The position numbers were made by a program, and so were the translations under genes. DNA of 18,549 nucleotides from Thiotrichales bacterium (lineage in GTDB: Bacteria; Pseudomonadota; Gammaproteobacteria; Thiomicrospirales; Thiomicrospiraceae): the NCBI GenBank assembly GCA_014763835.1, contig JACXUQ010000005.1:1-18549 (forward strand), written 5' to 3'. Shown here piece by piece: positions 1 to 7,187 of this stretch. Numbering within the stretch: position 1 is the first letter of the stretch; the number at the start of each line of letters is the position of its first letter. Below the pieces are notes generated by a model. That model worked only from the letters and a program-made list of their open reading frames with translations, ran no database searches and was not told the DNA's origin.

Positions 1-77
1 TCATCCAGCGAGCGTAAAAAATTCAATAAACTTAAGCTATAAAGCGGCCTTAGTAAATTTTACGCAGTGCAACTTTA

Positions 78-107
78 TGTGATTTTTTGAGTTAATCACA
101 CTATAAT
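78..107 (+). promoter_or_regulatory. Candidate promoter and operator of the cupin operon
   Basis: A perfect -10 hexamer, TATAAT, lies at 102-107, about 50 bases before the cupin start. Its -35 region is poor (GTGATT with 17-base spacing). Exactly over the spacer and -35 region is a 7-base inverted repeat, TGTGATT at 78-84 and AATCACA at 94-100, separated by 9 bases. A good -10, a weak -35 and a dyad suggest a regulated promoter. The binding protein is unknown. The half-sites are too far apart for a standard CRP site, which has six bases between TGTGA and TCACA. The promoter call rests on sequence only. Confidence 0.4.
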
Positions 108-159
108 TGCAAAATCGAAATATTTATCATTTAACTTTTACGAACAGGGGTTCATCCAC

Positions 160-1089
160 ATGAATCGCATCCATGTAGAACAGATTCAACAGGCCGCCCA
201 ACAACAGTGGGAACAACAGGCCGACTTCAAAGAGTATATGTCAGCGGTGAATCCGCCGATGCCTAAAATCGATGTCATTGCCTATCCAAGCAGTCTGCAC
301 GAAAGCGGTGAAACCCGTGTCATTACATTTGATCTTTCAAAGCAGCTGGATGCGGCCTACCCGGCCACCTCGCCCAATTTGCTGGCAAACTATATCCGCA
401 TCTGTGAAGGCGACACCATCAAGACTGATGCCAAAGCCACCTCGCAAATGTTCTATGTGATTCGTGGCGCCGGCAAAACCCAGATGAAGCACGGCACCAT
501 TGAGTGGAAAGCGGGTGATCTATTCACCCTTCCAGCCGTTCCGGATGCCCTGCACCATGCAAGCGCAGATACTGCGATTTACTGGGTACACGATGCTCCA
601 CTGCTGAACTACCTGGGTGTGCAACCTAGCAAAGAGAAATTCACACCGGTTCTATATACCAAAGAGCGTCTCGACAAAGAGCTCGACGCAGTCCGCATTG
701 AAGCGGCCGGCCGCAACCGTACCGGCGTTTTGTTGGCCAACCCCAACTTCCCTCTGACCATGACATTGACCCATACCCTGTGGTCGCTCTACAACGCTCT
801 TCCCGCCGGCGTTCACCAGAAACCGCATCGCCACAACTCGATTGCGTTGGATTATTGTGTCGCCGCAGGCCCTAACACCTATACGCTGATCGGCAAAGAG
901 ATCGATGAAAACGGTAATATCATCGACCCGATCAAAGCGATGTGGACGCCCGGTTCCGTCTTTATCACCCCGCCAGGCTGGTGGCACTCTCACCACAACG
1001 AATCGGATCAGGATGCGATCGTCCTGCCGATCCAGGACGCCGGCCTGATTATGAACATGCAGGTTCTGGACTTCCAATACATCCGTTAA
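160..1089 (+). CDS. Bicupin protein, gentisate 1,2-dioxygenase-like
   Basis: This 309-residue cytoplasmic protein has two cupin domains in the layout of the gentisate / 1-hydroxy-2-naphthoate dioxygenase group. The C-terminal cupin keeps likely metal-binding residues: HQKPHRH (H219, H223, H225) in motif 1, and PPGWWHSHH (H276, H278, H279) in motif 2. The N-terminal cupin (roughly 75-150) keeps the fold signature (FYVIRGAG, WKAGDLFTLP) but shows no HxH motif. True gentisate dioxygenases bind catalytic iron in the N-terminal domain, so ring cleavage of gentisate is doubtful; the substrate could instead be a sensed or modified small molecule. An AGGGG ribosome-binding site at 146-150 supports the start. 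A two-component system follows 24 bases downstream, so it is probably the first gene of a three-gene operon. The family assignment is solid at fold level; the function is not known. Confidence 0.8.
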   Translation: MNRIHVEQIQQAAQQQWEQQADFKEYMSAVNPPMPKIDVIAYPSSLHESGETRVITFDLSKQLDAAYPATSPNLLANYIRICEGDTIKTDAKATSQMFYVIRGAGKTQMKHGTIEWKAGDLFTLPAVPDALHHASADTAIYWVHDAPLLNYLGVQPSKEKFTPVLYTKERLDKELDAVRIEAAGRNRTGVLLANPNFPLTMTLTHTLWSLYNALPAGVHQKPHRHNSIALDYCVAAGPNTYTLIGKEIDENGNIIDPIKAMWTPGSVFITPPGWWHSHHNESDQDAIVLPIQDAGLIMNMQVLDFQYIR

Positions 1090-1113
1090 TCTCAAGGTAC
1101 GGTAAGCGTAAAG

Positions 1114-1830
1114 ATGCAAAATACAGACTACCAAATTGCGGTCATAGAAGACGATCCCATGCAACGCGAAACTCTGGTCACCGCACTGCAGCACCAGGGT
1201 TTCAAGGTGGTGGACTTTGCTGACCGCCGCAGTGCAGAACTATATTTTGATAAAAACCTGCCGGACCTGGTGATTTCCGACATTATTCTCGGACAAGAGA
1301 TGGACGGCGGATTCGACCTGGCCAAGCACCTGTTAAGCTACAATCAGCCCATCCCCATTATCTTTTTGTCCGAAAGACAGTCGGAATTCGACATCTACAC
1401 CGGCCATGCGTTAGGCGCAATTGACTATTTGCCCAAGCCTATCAGCCTCAATGTGCTGATCGTCAAGGTTAAAAACCTGTTGCGCATTACCAGTTCTTCC
1501 AAAGAGCACGGCAATCAACATCATGAAAAATCCGTTATTGACGGTTTGGAAATAGAACCTAATCAATACAAGGCTTATTGGCATAAAAAACCCTTGGATC
1601 TGACTGCCACGGAATTTGAAATGCTCAAGCAATTCGCCACTGCAGGCGAAGGCAGCGTCGTCACCTATGACAGCTTGCAGGCCTCCACCCAAGGGGTGGT
1701 TGAACGCAATACTATCAACACCCATATCTGCCGCATTCGTAACGCTTTCAAAAAAATCACCCCGGATTTCAACCTGATTCATAATGAGTACGGGCGTGGT
1801 TATAGCTGGCAACAAAAAGATAAGCAGTAG
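1114..1830 (+). CDS. PdsR-like response regulator, OmpR/PhoB type
   Basis: This 238-residue protein is a DNA-binding response regulator. The receiver domain (about 7-125) has the acidic pair D13/D14, phosphoacceptor D56 in LVISDIIL, S86 in the Thr/Ser switch position and K108 in LPKPISL. The winged-helix output domain (about 145-235) contains PLDLTATEFEML and ends in EYGRGYSW, typical of OmpR/PhoB effectors. Several stretches (FADRRSA, DGGFDL, PIIFLSERQSEFD, the ISL after K108, VVERNTINTHICRIR) recall the response regulator of the proteobacterial dedicated sortase system (PdsR); this comparison is from memory. AAGGT about 15 bases before the ATG serves as ribosome-binding site. It sits between the cupin gene and the kinase gene and is presumably phosphorylated by that kinase. 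Its targets are unknown; the dyad at 78-100 is one candidate. Confidence 0.85.
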   Translation: MQNTDYQIAVIEDDPMQRETLVTALQHQGFKVVDFADRRSAELYFDKNLPDLVISDIILGQEMDGGFDLAKHLLSYNQPIPIIFLSERQSEFDIYTGHALGAIDYLPKPISLNVLIVKVKNLLRITSSSKEHGNQHHEKSVIDGLEIEPNQYKAYWHKKPLDLTATEFEMLKQFATAGEGSVVTYDSLQASTQGVVERNTINTHICRIRNAFKKITPDFNLIHNEYGRGYSWQQKDKQ

Positions 1831-1853
1831 CCTGCAACTCTCCCCAGGCAAGA

Positions 1854-1885
1854 GGCTGGTTCCACCCGGCCTGTTCAGTTTTTTT
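1854..1885 (+). terminator. Hairpin with T-run between regulator and kinase genes
   Basis: GGCTGG (1854-1859) can pair with CCGGCC (1866-1871) across a 6-base loop, with one G-U pair. A run of seven T begins at 1879, seven bases after the stem. That gap is longer than in a strong intrinsic terminator. It lies in the 69-base space between the two genes, so it could partially terminate transcription and lower kinase expression relative to the regulator. This is inferred from structure alone. Confidence 0.35.
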
Positions 1886-1899
1886 CAAGGTAAAGCTGC

Positions 1900-3450
1900 A
1901 TGAACTTACGGACGCTCAACCTACGCCTCTCCATCCGAACAAGACTTTTTATCCTGTTGTTATTACTAACAATGCTGCCCTTTCTTGCTTATCGCTTTGC
2001 CATAGACTTGCACCGCCTTCTACTGAATAACCAGGCGATAGTTCAAAAACAAACCGTCGAAAACCTGGCTCTTATCCTGCAAAACCGCACCGATCTCTGG
2101 GCGTTGCAAATCCTCTCCGGCGATCCCAGCCGTTTAAGCCACCTTAACCTGCAGAATTCAGTACTGTGGATCGTCAATGAATACGGCCGCACCACCTATG
2201 TAGTCGGCAACCTGCCGCTGGAAGACGACAAAACCCGTGAACGGGATTTTTTCACCGCTCTCGGTAAATCACTCATTAAAACCCTGGCCACCGTCATTCC
2301 CTACTCTTTACCCTATCCTTATCCGCAAAGCCAAACGCCTGAAATCAGCCTTATTACACAAGCCTTGCATGGCAAGACCTTTCAACAATACCGCATGGAC
2401 AACGAGCAGCAACCCATTTCGCTGATGTCGGCCACGCCGCTGGTGTATAAAAACAACATTATCGGCGGCATCGTGCTGGAACAGCGCATGGAAACGCTCT
2501 TTAGCGACACATTAGATTATTTTTACCGGCTCATCGGCATCGGCGCCTTGATCTTTATGATTGTGACCATCGGCGCGATTATTCACACGGCCTCTTTATC
2601 CAATAGAATCATACGCTTGGACAACGATGTCAAACGCATCTTCAACCTGCAAGGCAAGCTCAAAGCAACCTTTTTTCCGGACAGATACCAGCGTTACTAT
2701 AACGACGAACTCTCCGATTTGCGCCATCATATTCACGAGATGCTCAGTCAGCTCGCCGCCTATGAGCGTTATCTGAAACAACTGCCCAAGACTCTGCGCC
2801 ATGAACTCCACAATCCCCTAAACAGGCTATCCATGTCGCTCAGCCTGCTGGAAAAGGAAACGCAACACACGCAACTGGACTACGCCCAGCACGCGCTGGC
2901 GCAGCTTAAGCAGATCATCGCTTCGCTTTCCGAGGCCACCAGCATTGAAGACAGCCTTAACCAGCAACCTCCGGAGCCTTTCCCTATCGGCCTGATGCTA
3001 CATCACTATCTGGAAAACAGCGCCACTCTGCATCCCGAATACCATCTGCAATTCCACAACAGCATCGGCTCCAACACCTTGGTACTAGGCGACGGTTTCA
3101 TGATTGAACAGCTGATGGACAAACTCCTCAGCAACGCCAAAGATTTCAGCGACGGACAAACACCTATCGAGGTGATAACCTATGTGCAGGATAAACAGGT
3201 GGTCATCGCCGTGCAAAACAGCGGCCCGAATCTACCAAAAGGCTTTGAAAAACAGATATTTGAAGGCATGACCTCGATCCGCACCCTAAACAAAGACGAC
3301 CAGGCGCATTTGGGATTGGGGTTGTATATCGTCAAACTGATTACCGACTACCATCACGGCCAGGTGCGTGCCGAAAACATTGTCATCGACAAAACCAAAG
3401 GCATCAGCGGCGTGCGCTTTATTGTAGAACTGCCGGTTTATGGCAAATAA
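1900..3450 (+). CDS. PdsS-like membrane sensor histidine kinase
   Basis: This 516-residue inner-membrane sensor kinase is the presumed partner of the regulator immediately upstream. Membrane helices are at about 13-33 and 211-233, enclosing a periplasmic sensor region of about 175 residues; a HAMP-like linker follows. The phosphoacceptor is H301 in LRHELHNP. The ATPase domain has an N-box (N412 in LLSNAKDF) and a G2 box (GLGLYIVKL, from G472). The G1 box reads QNSGPN, so the usual DxGxG aspartate is not in place. Features such as SEATSIEDSL, the Lys-Leu before the N-box, the phrase after the G1 box and HLGLGLYIVKLI resemble the histidine kinase of the proteobacterial dedicated sortase system, although that family is usually longer. 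AAGG at 1887-1890 precedes the ATG. The sensed signal is unknown. Confidence 0.85.
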   Translation: MNLRTLNLRLSIRTRLFILLLLLTMLPFLAYRFAIDLHRLLLNNQAIVQKQTVENLALILQNRTDLWALQILSGDPSRLSHLNLQNSVLWIVNEYGRTTYVVGNLPLEDDKTRERDFFTALGKSLIKTLATVIPYSLPYPYPQSQTPEISLITQALHGKTFQQYRMDNEQQPISLMSATPLVYKNNIIGGIVLEQRMETLFSDTLDYFYRLIGIGALIFMIVTIGAIIHTASLSNRIIRLDNDVKRIFNLQGKLKATFFPDRYQRYYNDELSDLRHHIHEMLSQLAAYERYLKQLPKTLRHELHNPLNRLSMSLSLLEKETQHTQLDYAQHALAQLKQIIASLSEATSIEDSLNQQPPEPFPIGLMLHHYLENSATLHPEYHLQFHNSIGSNTLVLGDGFMIEQLMDKLLSNAKDFSDGQTPIEVITYVQDKQVVIAVQNSGPNLPKGFEKQIFEGMTSIRTLNKDDQAHLGLGLYIVKLITDYHHGQVRAENIVIDKTKGISGVRFIVELPVYGK

Positions 3451-3483
3451 AAAAAGCCGCGCCATGAAACTTCATGGCACGGC
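3449..3483 (-). terminator. Intrinsic terminator of the SPOR gene
   Basis: The arms at 3456-3468 and 3471-3483 form a 13-base-pair stem, with one G-U pair when read on the minus strand. The closing pairs would open to give a workable loop. On the minus strand the stem is followed at once by seven T (complement of 3449-3455). It sits 27 bases past the SPOR stop and overlaps the stop codon of the convergent kinase gene. On the plus strand the stem has a C-A mismatch and no T-run, so it acts mainly for the minus-strand gene. Confidence 0.85.
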
Positions 3484-3509
3484 CTCAAAACGGCCTAACA
3501 CTGTGGTTG

Positions 3510-4727
3510 TTATTGCGGCAGCTTAACCGTCAGATCCTTGACCTTGCGCACCCAGGGAGAGATGCCGTAAGTTTCTTTAACCTGTTTGGCGCGTTCCGCT
3601 GCATCCGCTTTGTTGGCATAACTGCCGGTGAGCAACACATAACGCTCATCATCCAGACGTTTTTGCATCACAATACGGCTATCGCTAATTCCCTTTTGAG
3701 CGATCATTTTTTCCAGCGCCTGTTTATCAGCCATACTTGCCAGCTGCAACGTATAGTGCTGGGCCGGCTGCTGCTGTAGCCAATTTTCATCCGCACTCAA
3801 TGCTGGAGCCGACACACCCGATGTGTCGACAACAGGCGCTGCAATAGCCTTTTCCGGCTCGCCTGTTTTGGCAACGGGCTGAACCAGTTTTAAAATCGGC
3901 TGCGCCATCACCGGCATTTTCGGCTCACTGGGTTCTGTCGGCGGGATAATCGCTTCAGCGGCATCCACTGGTTTTTCCTCAGCTTTAGGCAAAACTTTCG
4001 CCGCGCTCCCGCCCTGCATCAGATGCTGCAAAATGGTTTCCAGTTTCTGATCGATACGTTTTTCCAATTGCGTGGTATAAGCTTTGAGCTTTTCGTCCAA
4101 AATTGCTTCGGTGACGACCTTGTCACTCCCCATCTCAGATATAGGCGCTTCTGCGATCACGGTAACCGGTTTTTCAGCGGTTGCAACCACACCCGCCTCC
4201 AGTCGTTTCAACACCGCCTGCTGCTGCGACTGCATATCGGCCAGCACTTTTTCAAGCGAACCGACACGCTCTTCCAAGGCGGAAAACATCTCCGGTTGAC
4301 CGCCGCTGGCCAAATTTTTCTGCAACTCATCCATCGACTGCTGCAAGCGCTGCATCTCAGCCTGAGTCTGCTCCTTAACCACCTTGACCTCTTGCAACTC
4401 TTTGTTAATAGTCGTGTAGGCGATATAGAGCACTCCTAAAATCGTCAACAGCAGCGTTAACAAAATAATCACGCCAAAAAAGGACGTTTTATTAGAAGAG
4501 GGTTTTCGCGGCATGTCGGTGGAGGTTTGCGCGGTATTGGTCTGCGCGGTTTTAGAAGCGGTTCGGGTTGTATTCGGCATAATTTCCTCTGCGGCATTCA
4601 ACCAATCGGAGAGAGAGTGACCTTGCGCATCGTCTGCGCGTGTTGATGAGATTTGCTGAGCTTGGCTTTCAATCGCCTTAAGCAGTTCGGCGCGTTCCTT
4701 TTCCAGATCTGCAATTGTTTGAGCCAT
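3510..4727 (-). CDS. SPOR-domain membrane protein
   Basis: This protein of about 405 residues probably acts at the cell envelope. Residues 1-80 are a cytoplasmic, polar, low-complexity tail with a short N-terminal coiled coil. A single membrane helix follows at about 83-104. A periplasmic coiled coil (about 107-180) comes next, then a Pro/Ala/Glu-rich linker, and a C-terminal SPOR domain (about 325-400) beginning near QHYTLQLASM and including YVLLTGSYANKADAAERA. SPOR domains bind peptidoglycan stripped of stem peptides, typically at division sites, so a role in division or wall remodelling is likely; the partner is unknown. The ATG at 4727 gives MAQTIADLEKER; a TTG at 4739 in the same frame could add four residues. 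AGGT lies only one base before that TTG and 13 bases before the ATG. It appears monocistronic, with its own terminator. Confidence 0.8.
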   Translation of the reverse strand: MAQTIADLEKERAELLKAIESQAQQISSTRADDAQGHSLSDWLNAAEEIMPNTTRTASKTAQTNTAQTSTDMPRKPSSNKTSFFGVIILLTLLLTILGVLYIAYTTINKELQEVKVVKEQTQAEMQRLQQSMDELQKNLASGGQPEMFSALEERVGSLEKVLADMQSQQQAVLKRLEAGVVATAEKPVTVIAEAPISEMGSDKVVTEAILDEKLKAYTTQLEKRIDQKLETILQHLMQGGSAAKVLPKAEEKPVDAAEAIIPPTEPSEPKMPVMAQPILKLVQPVAKTGEPEKAIAAPVVDTSGVSAPALSADENWLQQQPAQHYTLQLASMADKQALEKMIAQKGISDSRIVMQKRLDDERYVLLTGSYANKADAAERAKQVKETYGISPWVRKVKDLTVKLPQ

Positions 4728-4817
4728 AAAATAAGACAATACCTAAGTCGAAATTGAAATTTATTGTAAAATGCTTTACCACAAAAAGATACATTCGCAA
4801 CACAGGAATCCGTAAAA

Positions 4818-4946
4818 ATGCCCGATTCACAAAGCGTAGGCTCGGCTCTGCTTCTCACCTTTTCACTGTTGACTGTTTCCATTATCGTCGTGGGCTTGGC
4901 CATGTGGGCGGTTTACCGATTTTTCCGCAATAAAGACGATCAATAA
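4818..4946 (+). CDS. Predicted 42-residue single-pass membrane peptide
   Basis: A short open frame encodes 42 residues: a polar start (MPDSQSVGSA), one long hydrophobic helix (about 11-33, including SIIVVGLAMW), then a positive and polar tail (YRFFRNKDDQ). This is the shape of a small inner-membrane protein with the tail inside the cell. AGGA at 4803-4806 is a possible ribosome-binding site, 11 bases before the ATG. It is divergent from the SPOR gene, with a 78-base shared upstream region, and its last 7 bases overlap the end of the YchJ-like gene. It resembles CcoS-type peptides only in size and layout, and lacks a recognisable CcoS C-terminus. No function is assigned. Confidence 0.5.
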   Translation: MPDSQSVGSALLLTFSLLTVSIIVVGLAMWAVYRFFRNKDDQ

Positions 4947-5395
4947 AACTCACCGTCCACGTAAACCCAACAACCTTGCTTGTCGCGCTCAAAGCGGCTT
5001 TTCTCGGTCATGCGAAAACGTTCCAAACCCTGCTGAAACTCCGCGCAAAACGTCACCGACCCCTTTTTATCCTTGGCTCTGCCCTTGTGCGCTTGCAGAA
5101 TAGTCAGCTTTTGCCAACTCAAATTTTCCTCAAACGAAATCTCAACAGGCCGGGTCTTCTCCGCCCAGGTCTGAGCCAGATAATCCGCCAACTTGAAGAC
5201 ATAAGCGCTGTAACGCGAACGCATCAACTGTTCGGCGGTTTGCGCCACCGCCACACCTGCATGCAGCGGCGCACAACACTCCGAATAACACTTACCACTG
5301 CCACAAGGACATGATCGCTGCAATGCTGCCTCATCATCCACACCCTTCTTCAACAAGACCGCTGAACTGTCTGAAGCCTTATCCAAAATGGACAT
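4940..5395 (-). CDS. YchJ-family SEC-C motif protein
   Basis: This 151-residue cytoplasmic protein matches the usual size of the YchJ / UPF0225 family. An N-terminal SEC-C zinc-binding motif spans C29 to C41 (CPCGSGKCYSECC). The YchJ-specific NTF2-like domain follows, with the characteristic stretch AEQLMRSRYSAYV and a C-terminal WVYVDGEFY. Its biochemical role is not established. The ATG at 5395 is preferred over an in-frame TTG at 5398 because AGAGG lies seven bases before it. That site and start lie inside the end of the MATE gene, a 17-base overlap that suggests translational coupling. It is the last gene of the dnaB-to-ychJ run; no clear terminator is visible after it. Confidence 0.85.
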   Translation of the reverse strand: MSILDKASDSSAVLLKKGVDDEAALQRSCPCGSGKCYSECCAPLHAGVAVAQTAEQLMRSRYSAYVFKLADYLAQTWAEKTRPVEISFEENLSWQKLTILQAHKGRAKDKKGSVTFCAEFQQGLERFRMTEKSRFERDKQGCWVYVDGEFY

Positions 5396-6752
5396 CAAAT
5401 TGCCTCTTTAAACGCCATGCCAACAAAACAGCCGCCAGGCTCAAACCGATAACAATGCCCAGCCAGAAACCGTTAACGCCAAGCGGTGCCGACGAAACCC
5501 AGTCGGTATAGGCCAACACATAACCGCCGGCCAAGCCGATAACCCAATAGCTCAAAAAGGTCACCAGCATCGTCACCCGTGTATCGTGCAGTCCGCGCAA
5601 GGCTCCGGCACACGCCGCTTGAATGGCATCAAACACCTGATAGGCGGCCGCATACACCAATAAAGTCACCGCCACCGCCAACACGGCGGCGTCATTCGAA
5701 TAAATGCCGACAATCTCATGGCGGAAAATATACGTGAGTAGCGACAAACTGCTTCCAATCACCAAAGCCATGCCCAAACCGGCATACAGACTCAGCAAAA
5801 TCGCAGAGCGGTTATGCGCACCATAGTGTTTACCCACCCTCACAGTGATAGCCATCGCCACACTCAACGGCAACATAAACACCATGGAGGTAAAACTGAT
5901 CGCTACCTGATGCCCGGCAATCACTTCAACACCCAGCTTGGCAATAAACAGCGCGATAAAACTAAACAGGCTGACTTCAAACAGCAGAGCCAAGGAGTTG
6001 GGAATGCCCAGATTCAAAATATCGCCCATACCGGCTTGCCACCTCGGGCGGATTATCTGCCAGCCATGCATAAATGGGCGTGTTAACGAGGAACGAAACA
6101 CATACAGCAATCCCGCCGCAAACATCAGCCACATGACAATCGCACTGGCCACACCGCAACCTGCCGCCCCTAAGGCCGGAATTGGGCCATAACCGTAAAT
6201 AAACAACGCATTCAGCGGAATATTGAAAAGCAGCGCCAGAAAACTGATCCACATAGTGGCCTGGGTGGTGCCAAGCCCCTCCCAAAAAAAGCGCAATGCC
6301 TGATAAAGTGCGACCCCGGGCAAGCCCCAGGCAATATAAAACAGATAGTCACTGGTCAGCTGAAATACCTTGGGCGAAATATCGAGCCAGCGCAGCAGCC
6401 CGTCAAGGTTCAGCATAACCGCAACCGAAACCGCGCCCAAAGGCAAAGCCAGCCACAAACCCTGTTGCAGATAAATCCGGATGGCGTCGGCATTGCCGGC
6501 TCCTTCCTGCTTGGAAATCAACGGCGTCAACGCCAACAGAACGCCGGTCGAGAAGATAAAGACCGGCAGCATAATATTGGATCCCAGACCGATAGCAGCC
6601 AGATCGTCCGTTCCCACCCAGCCGGACATAATTGTGTCCACAAATCCCAGCGCGGTCAGCGCCAACTGTGCAAAAAAGATCGGCAACGCAAGTTTGAACA
6701 ACAGCCGCAATTCACTCTGGAGCTGTTTACCGGAAAAAGGAATGGCACGCAT
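5379..6752 (-). CDS. MATE family multidrug efflux transporter
   Basis: This 457-residue inner-membrane protein has about twelve membrane helices in two similar halves. It matches NorM-type MATE exporters, which expel drugs, dyes or metabolites in exchange for Na+ or H+. Signature parts are ALPIFFAQLALTALGFVDTIMSG in helix 1 and the polar residues in the first helix of each half. The actual substrate is unknown. The frame is open further upstream to 6827, but the ATG at 6752 (MRAIPFSGKQ) puts the first helix at the usual distance, gives the usual family length and avoids a 68-base overlap with the upstream gene. Its ribosome-binding site is poor, and it starts seven bases after the upstream stop, so coupling is likely. 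Confidence 0.88.
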   Translation of the reverse strand: MRAIPFSGKQLQSELRLLFKLALPIFFAQLALTALGFVDTIMSGWVGTDDLAAIGLGSNIMLPVFIFSTGVLLALTPLISKQEGAGNADAIRIYLQQGLWLALPLGAVSVAVMLNLDGLLRWLDISPKVFQLTSDYLFYIAWGLPGVALYQALRFFWEGLGTTQATMWISFLALLFNIPLNALFIYGYGPIPALGAAGCGVASAIVMWLMFAAGLLYVFRSSLTRPFMHGWQIIRPRWQAGMGDILNLGIPNSLALLFEVSLFSFIALFIAKLGVEVIAGHQVAISFTSMVFMLPLSVAMAITVRVGKHYGAHNRSAILLSLYAGLGMALVIGSSLSLLTYIFRHEIVGIYSNDAAVLAVAVTLLVYAAAYQVFDAIQAACAGALRGLHDTRVTMLVTFLSYWVIGLAGGYVLAYTDWVSSAPLGVNGFWLGIVIGLSLAAVLLAWRLKRQFDVHFG

Positions 6753-6759
6753 AAAAATA

Positions 6760-7173
6760 TTAAAATGGACGAGAAGACGAATCTTCCGGCTGTTTGGCAG
6801 TCTCCGTCGGCTCGGCTTGACTGCCATCCTGCCAATATTGGCTACCGAACTCTGTTTCCTGTTCAGTCAAGTCGTGATGGTCTGCAGCGGCATCAGCCGG
6901 AGCGACGGGCAGAACCGCTTGCGGAAAGAGGACGATAATGATCAGCTTAAAAAACCAATAGACCGTGGCATAGACCACCACCGCCAACATCAACACCAGC
7001 GGTATACCCAACAGCAAATCCACCAAAATCGCGTCGCCGGCCAACAGCTTGAACCACAGTTCCTTTTCCACAAAACTGAAATACAGCCATGCCAGCACCG
7101 CCAGCCAACTCAGCAGCACGCCGATACGGTTAACCCAAGGCTGCAACACACTGTTTCTAAACAGACATAACAT
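6760..7173 (-). CDS. Unknown small membrane protein
   Basis: I do not recognise this 137-residue protein. It has one clear membrane helix at about 17-36, then a long hydrophobic stretch (about 46-92) that could form two helices, then a hydrophilic acidic tail of about 45 residues rich in Asp, Glu, Gln and Ser, probably cytoplasmic. No catalytic motif is visible. It lies 14 bases after the Nudix stop and 7 bases before the MATE start, so it is probably co-transcribed with alr, the Nudix gene and the transporter. It could be an accessory of the MATE protein, but only position suggests this. Confidence 0.6.
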   Translation of the reverse strand: MLCLFRNSVLQPWVNRIGVLLSWLAVLAWLYFSFVEKELWFKLLAGDAILVDLLLGIPLVLMLAVVVYATVYWFFKLIIIVLFPQAVLPVAPADAAADHHDLTEQETEFGSQYWQDGSQAEPTETAKQPEDSSSRPF

Positions 7174-7187
7174 AGGCGTTTCTCAAA

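Noticed and set aside
1..77. End of a gene at the left edge
   Set aside because: The stretch is AT-rich and no frame there gives a recognisable protein end; nothing can be supported.
78..100. CRP-binding site
   Set aside because: Half-sites look like TGTGA and TCACA, but they are 13 bases apart rather than 6.
652..1194. 180-codon open frame on the minus strand within the cupin gene
   Set aside because: It is opposite a well-supported gene and has no family-like protein sequence; a shadow frame.
4818..4946. CcoS (cbb3 oxidase assembly) identity for the small peptide
   Set aside because: Only size and single helix match; no CcoS-like C-terminal pattern and no cco genes nearby.
6753..6827. 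Longer MATE frame starting at 6827
   Set aside because: It would overlap the upstream gene by 68 bases and add a basic tail not seen in MATE proteins; AGG touches the ATG with no spacing.
6465..7170. Long plus-strand open frames opposite the MATE and membrane-protein genes
   Set aside because: Composition is low-complexity and antisense to recognisable proteins; no ribosome-binding site stands out.
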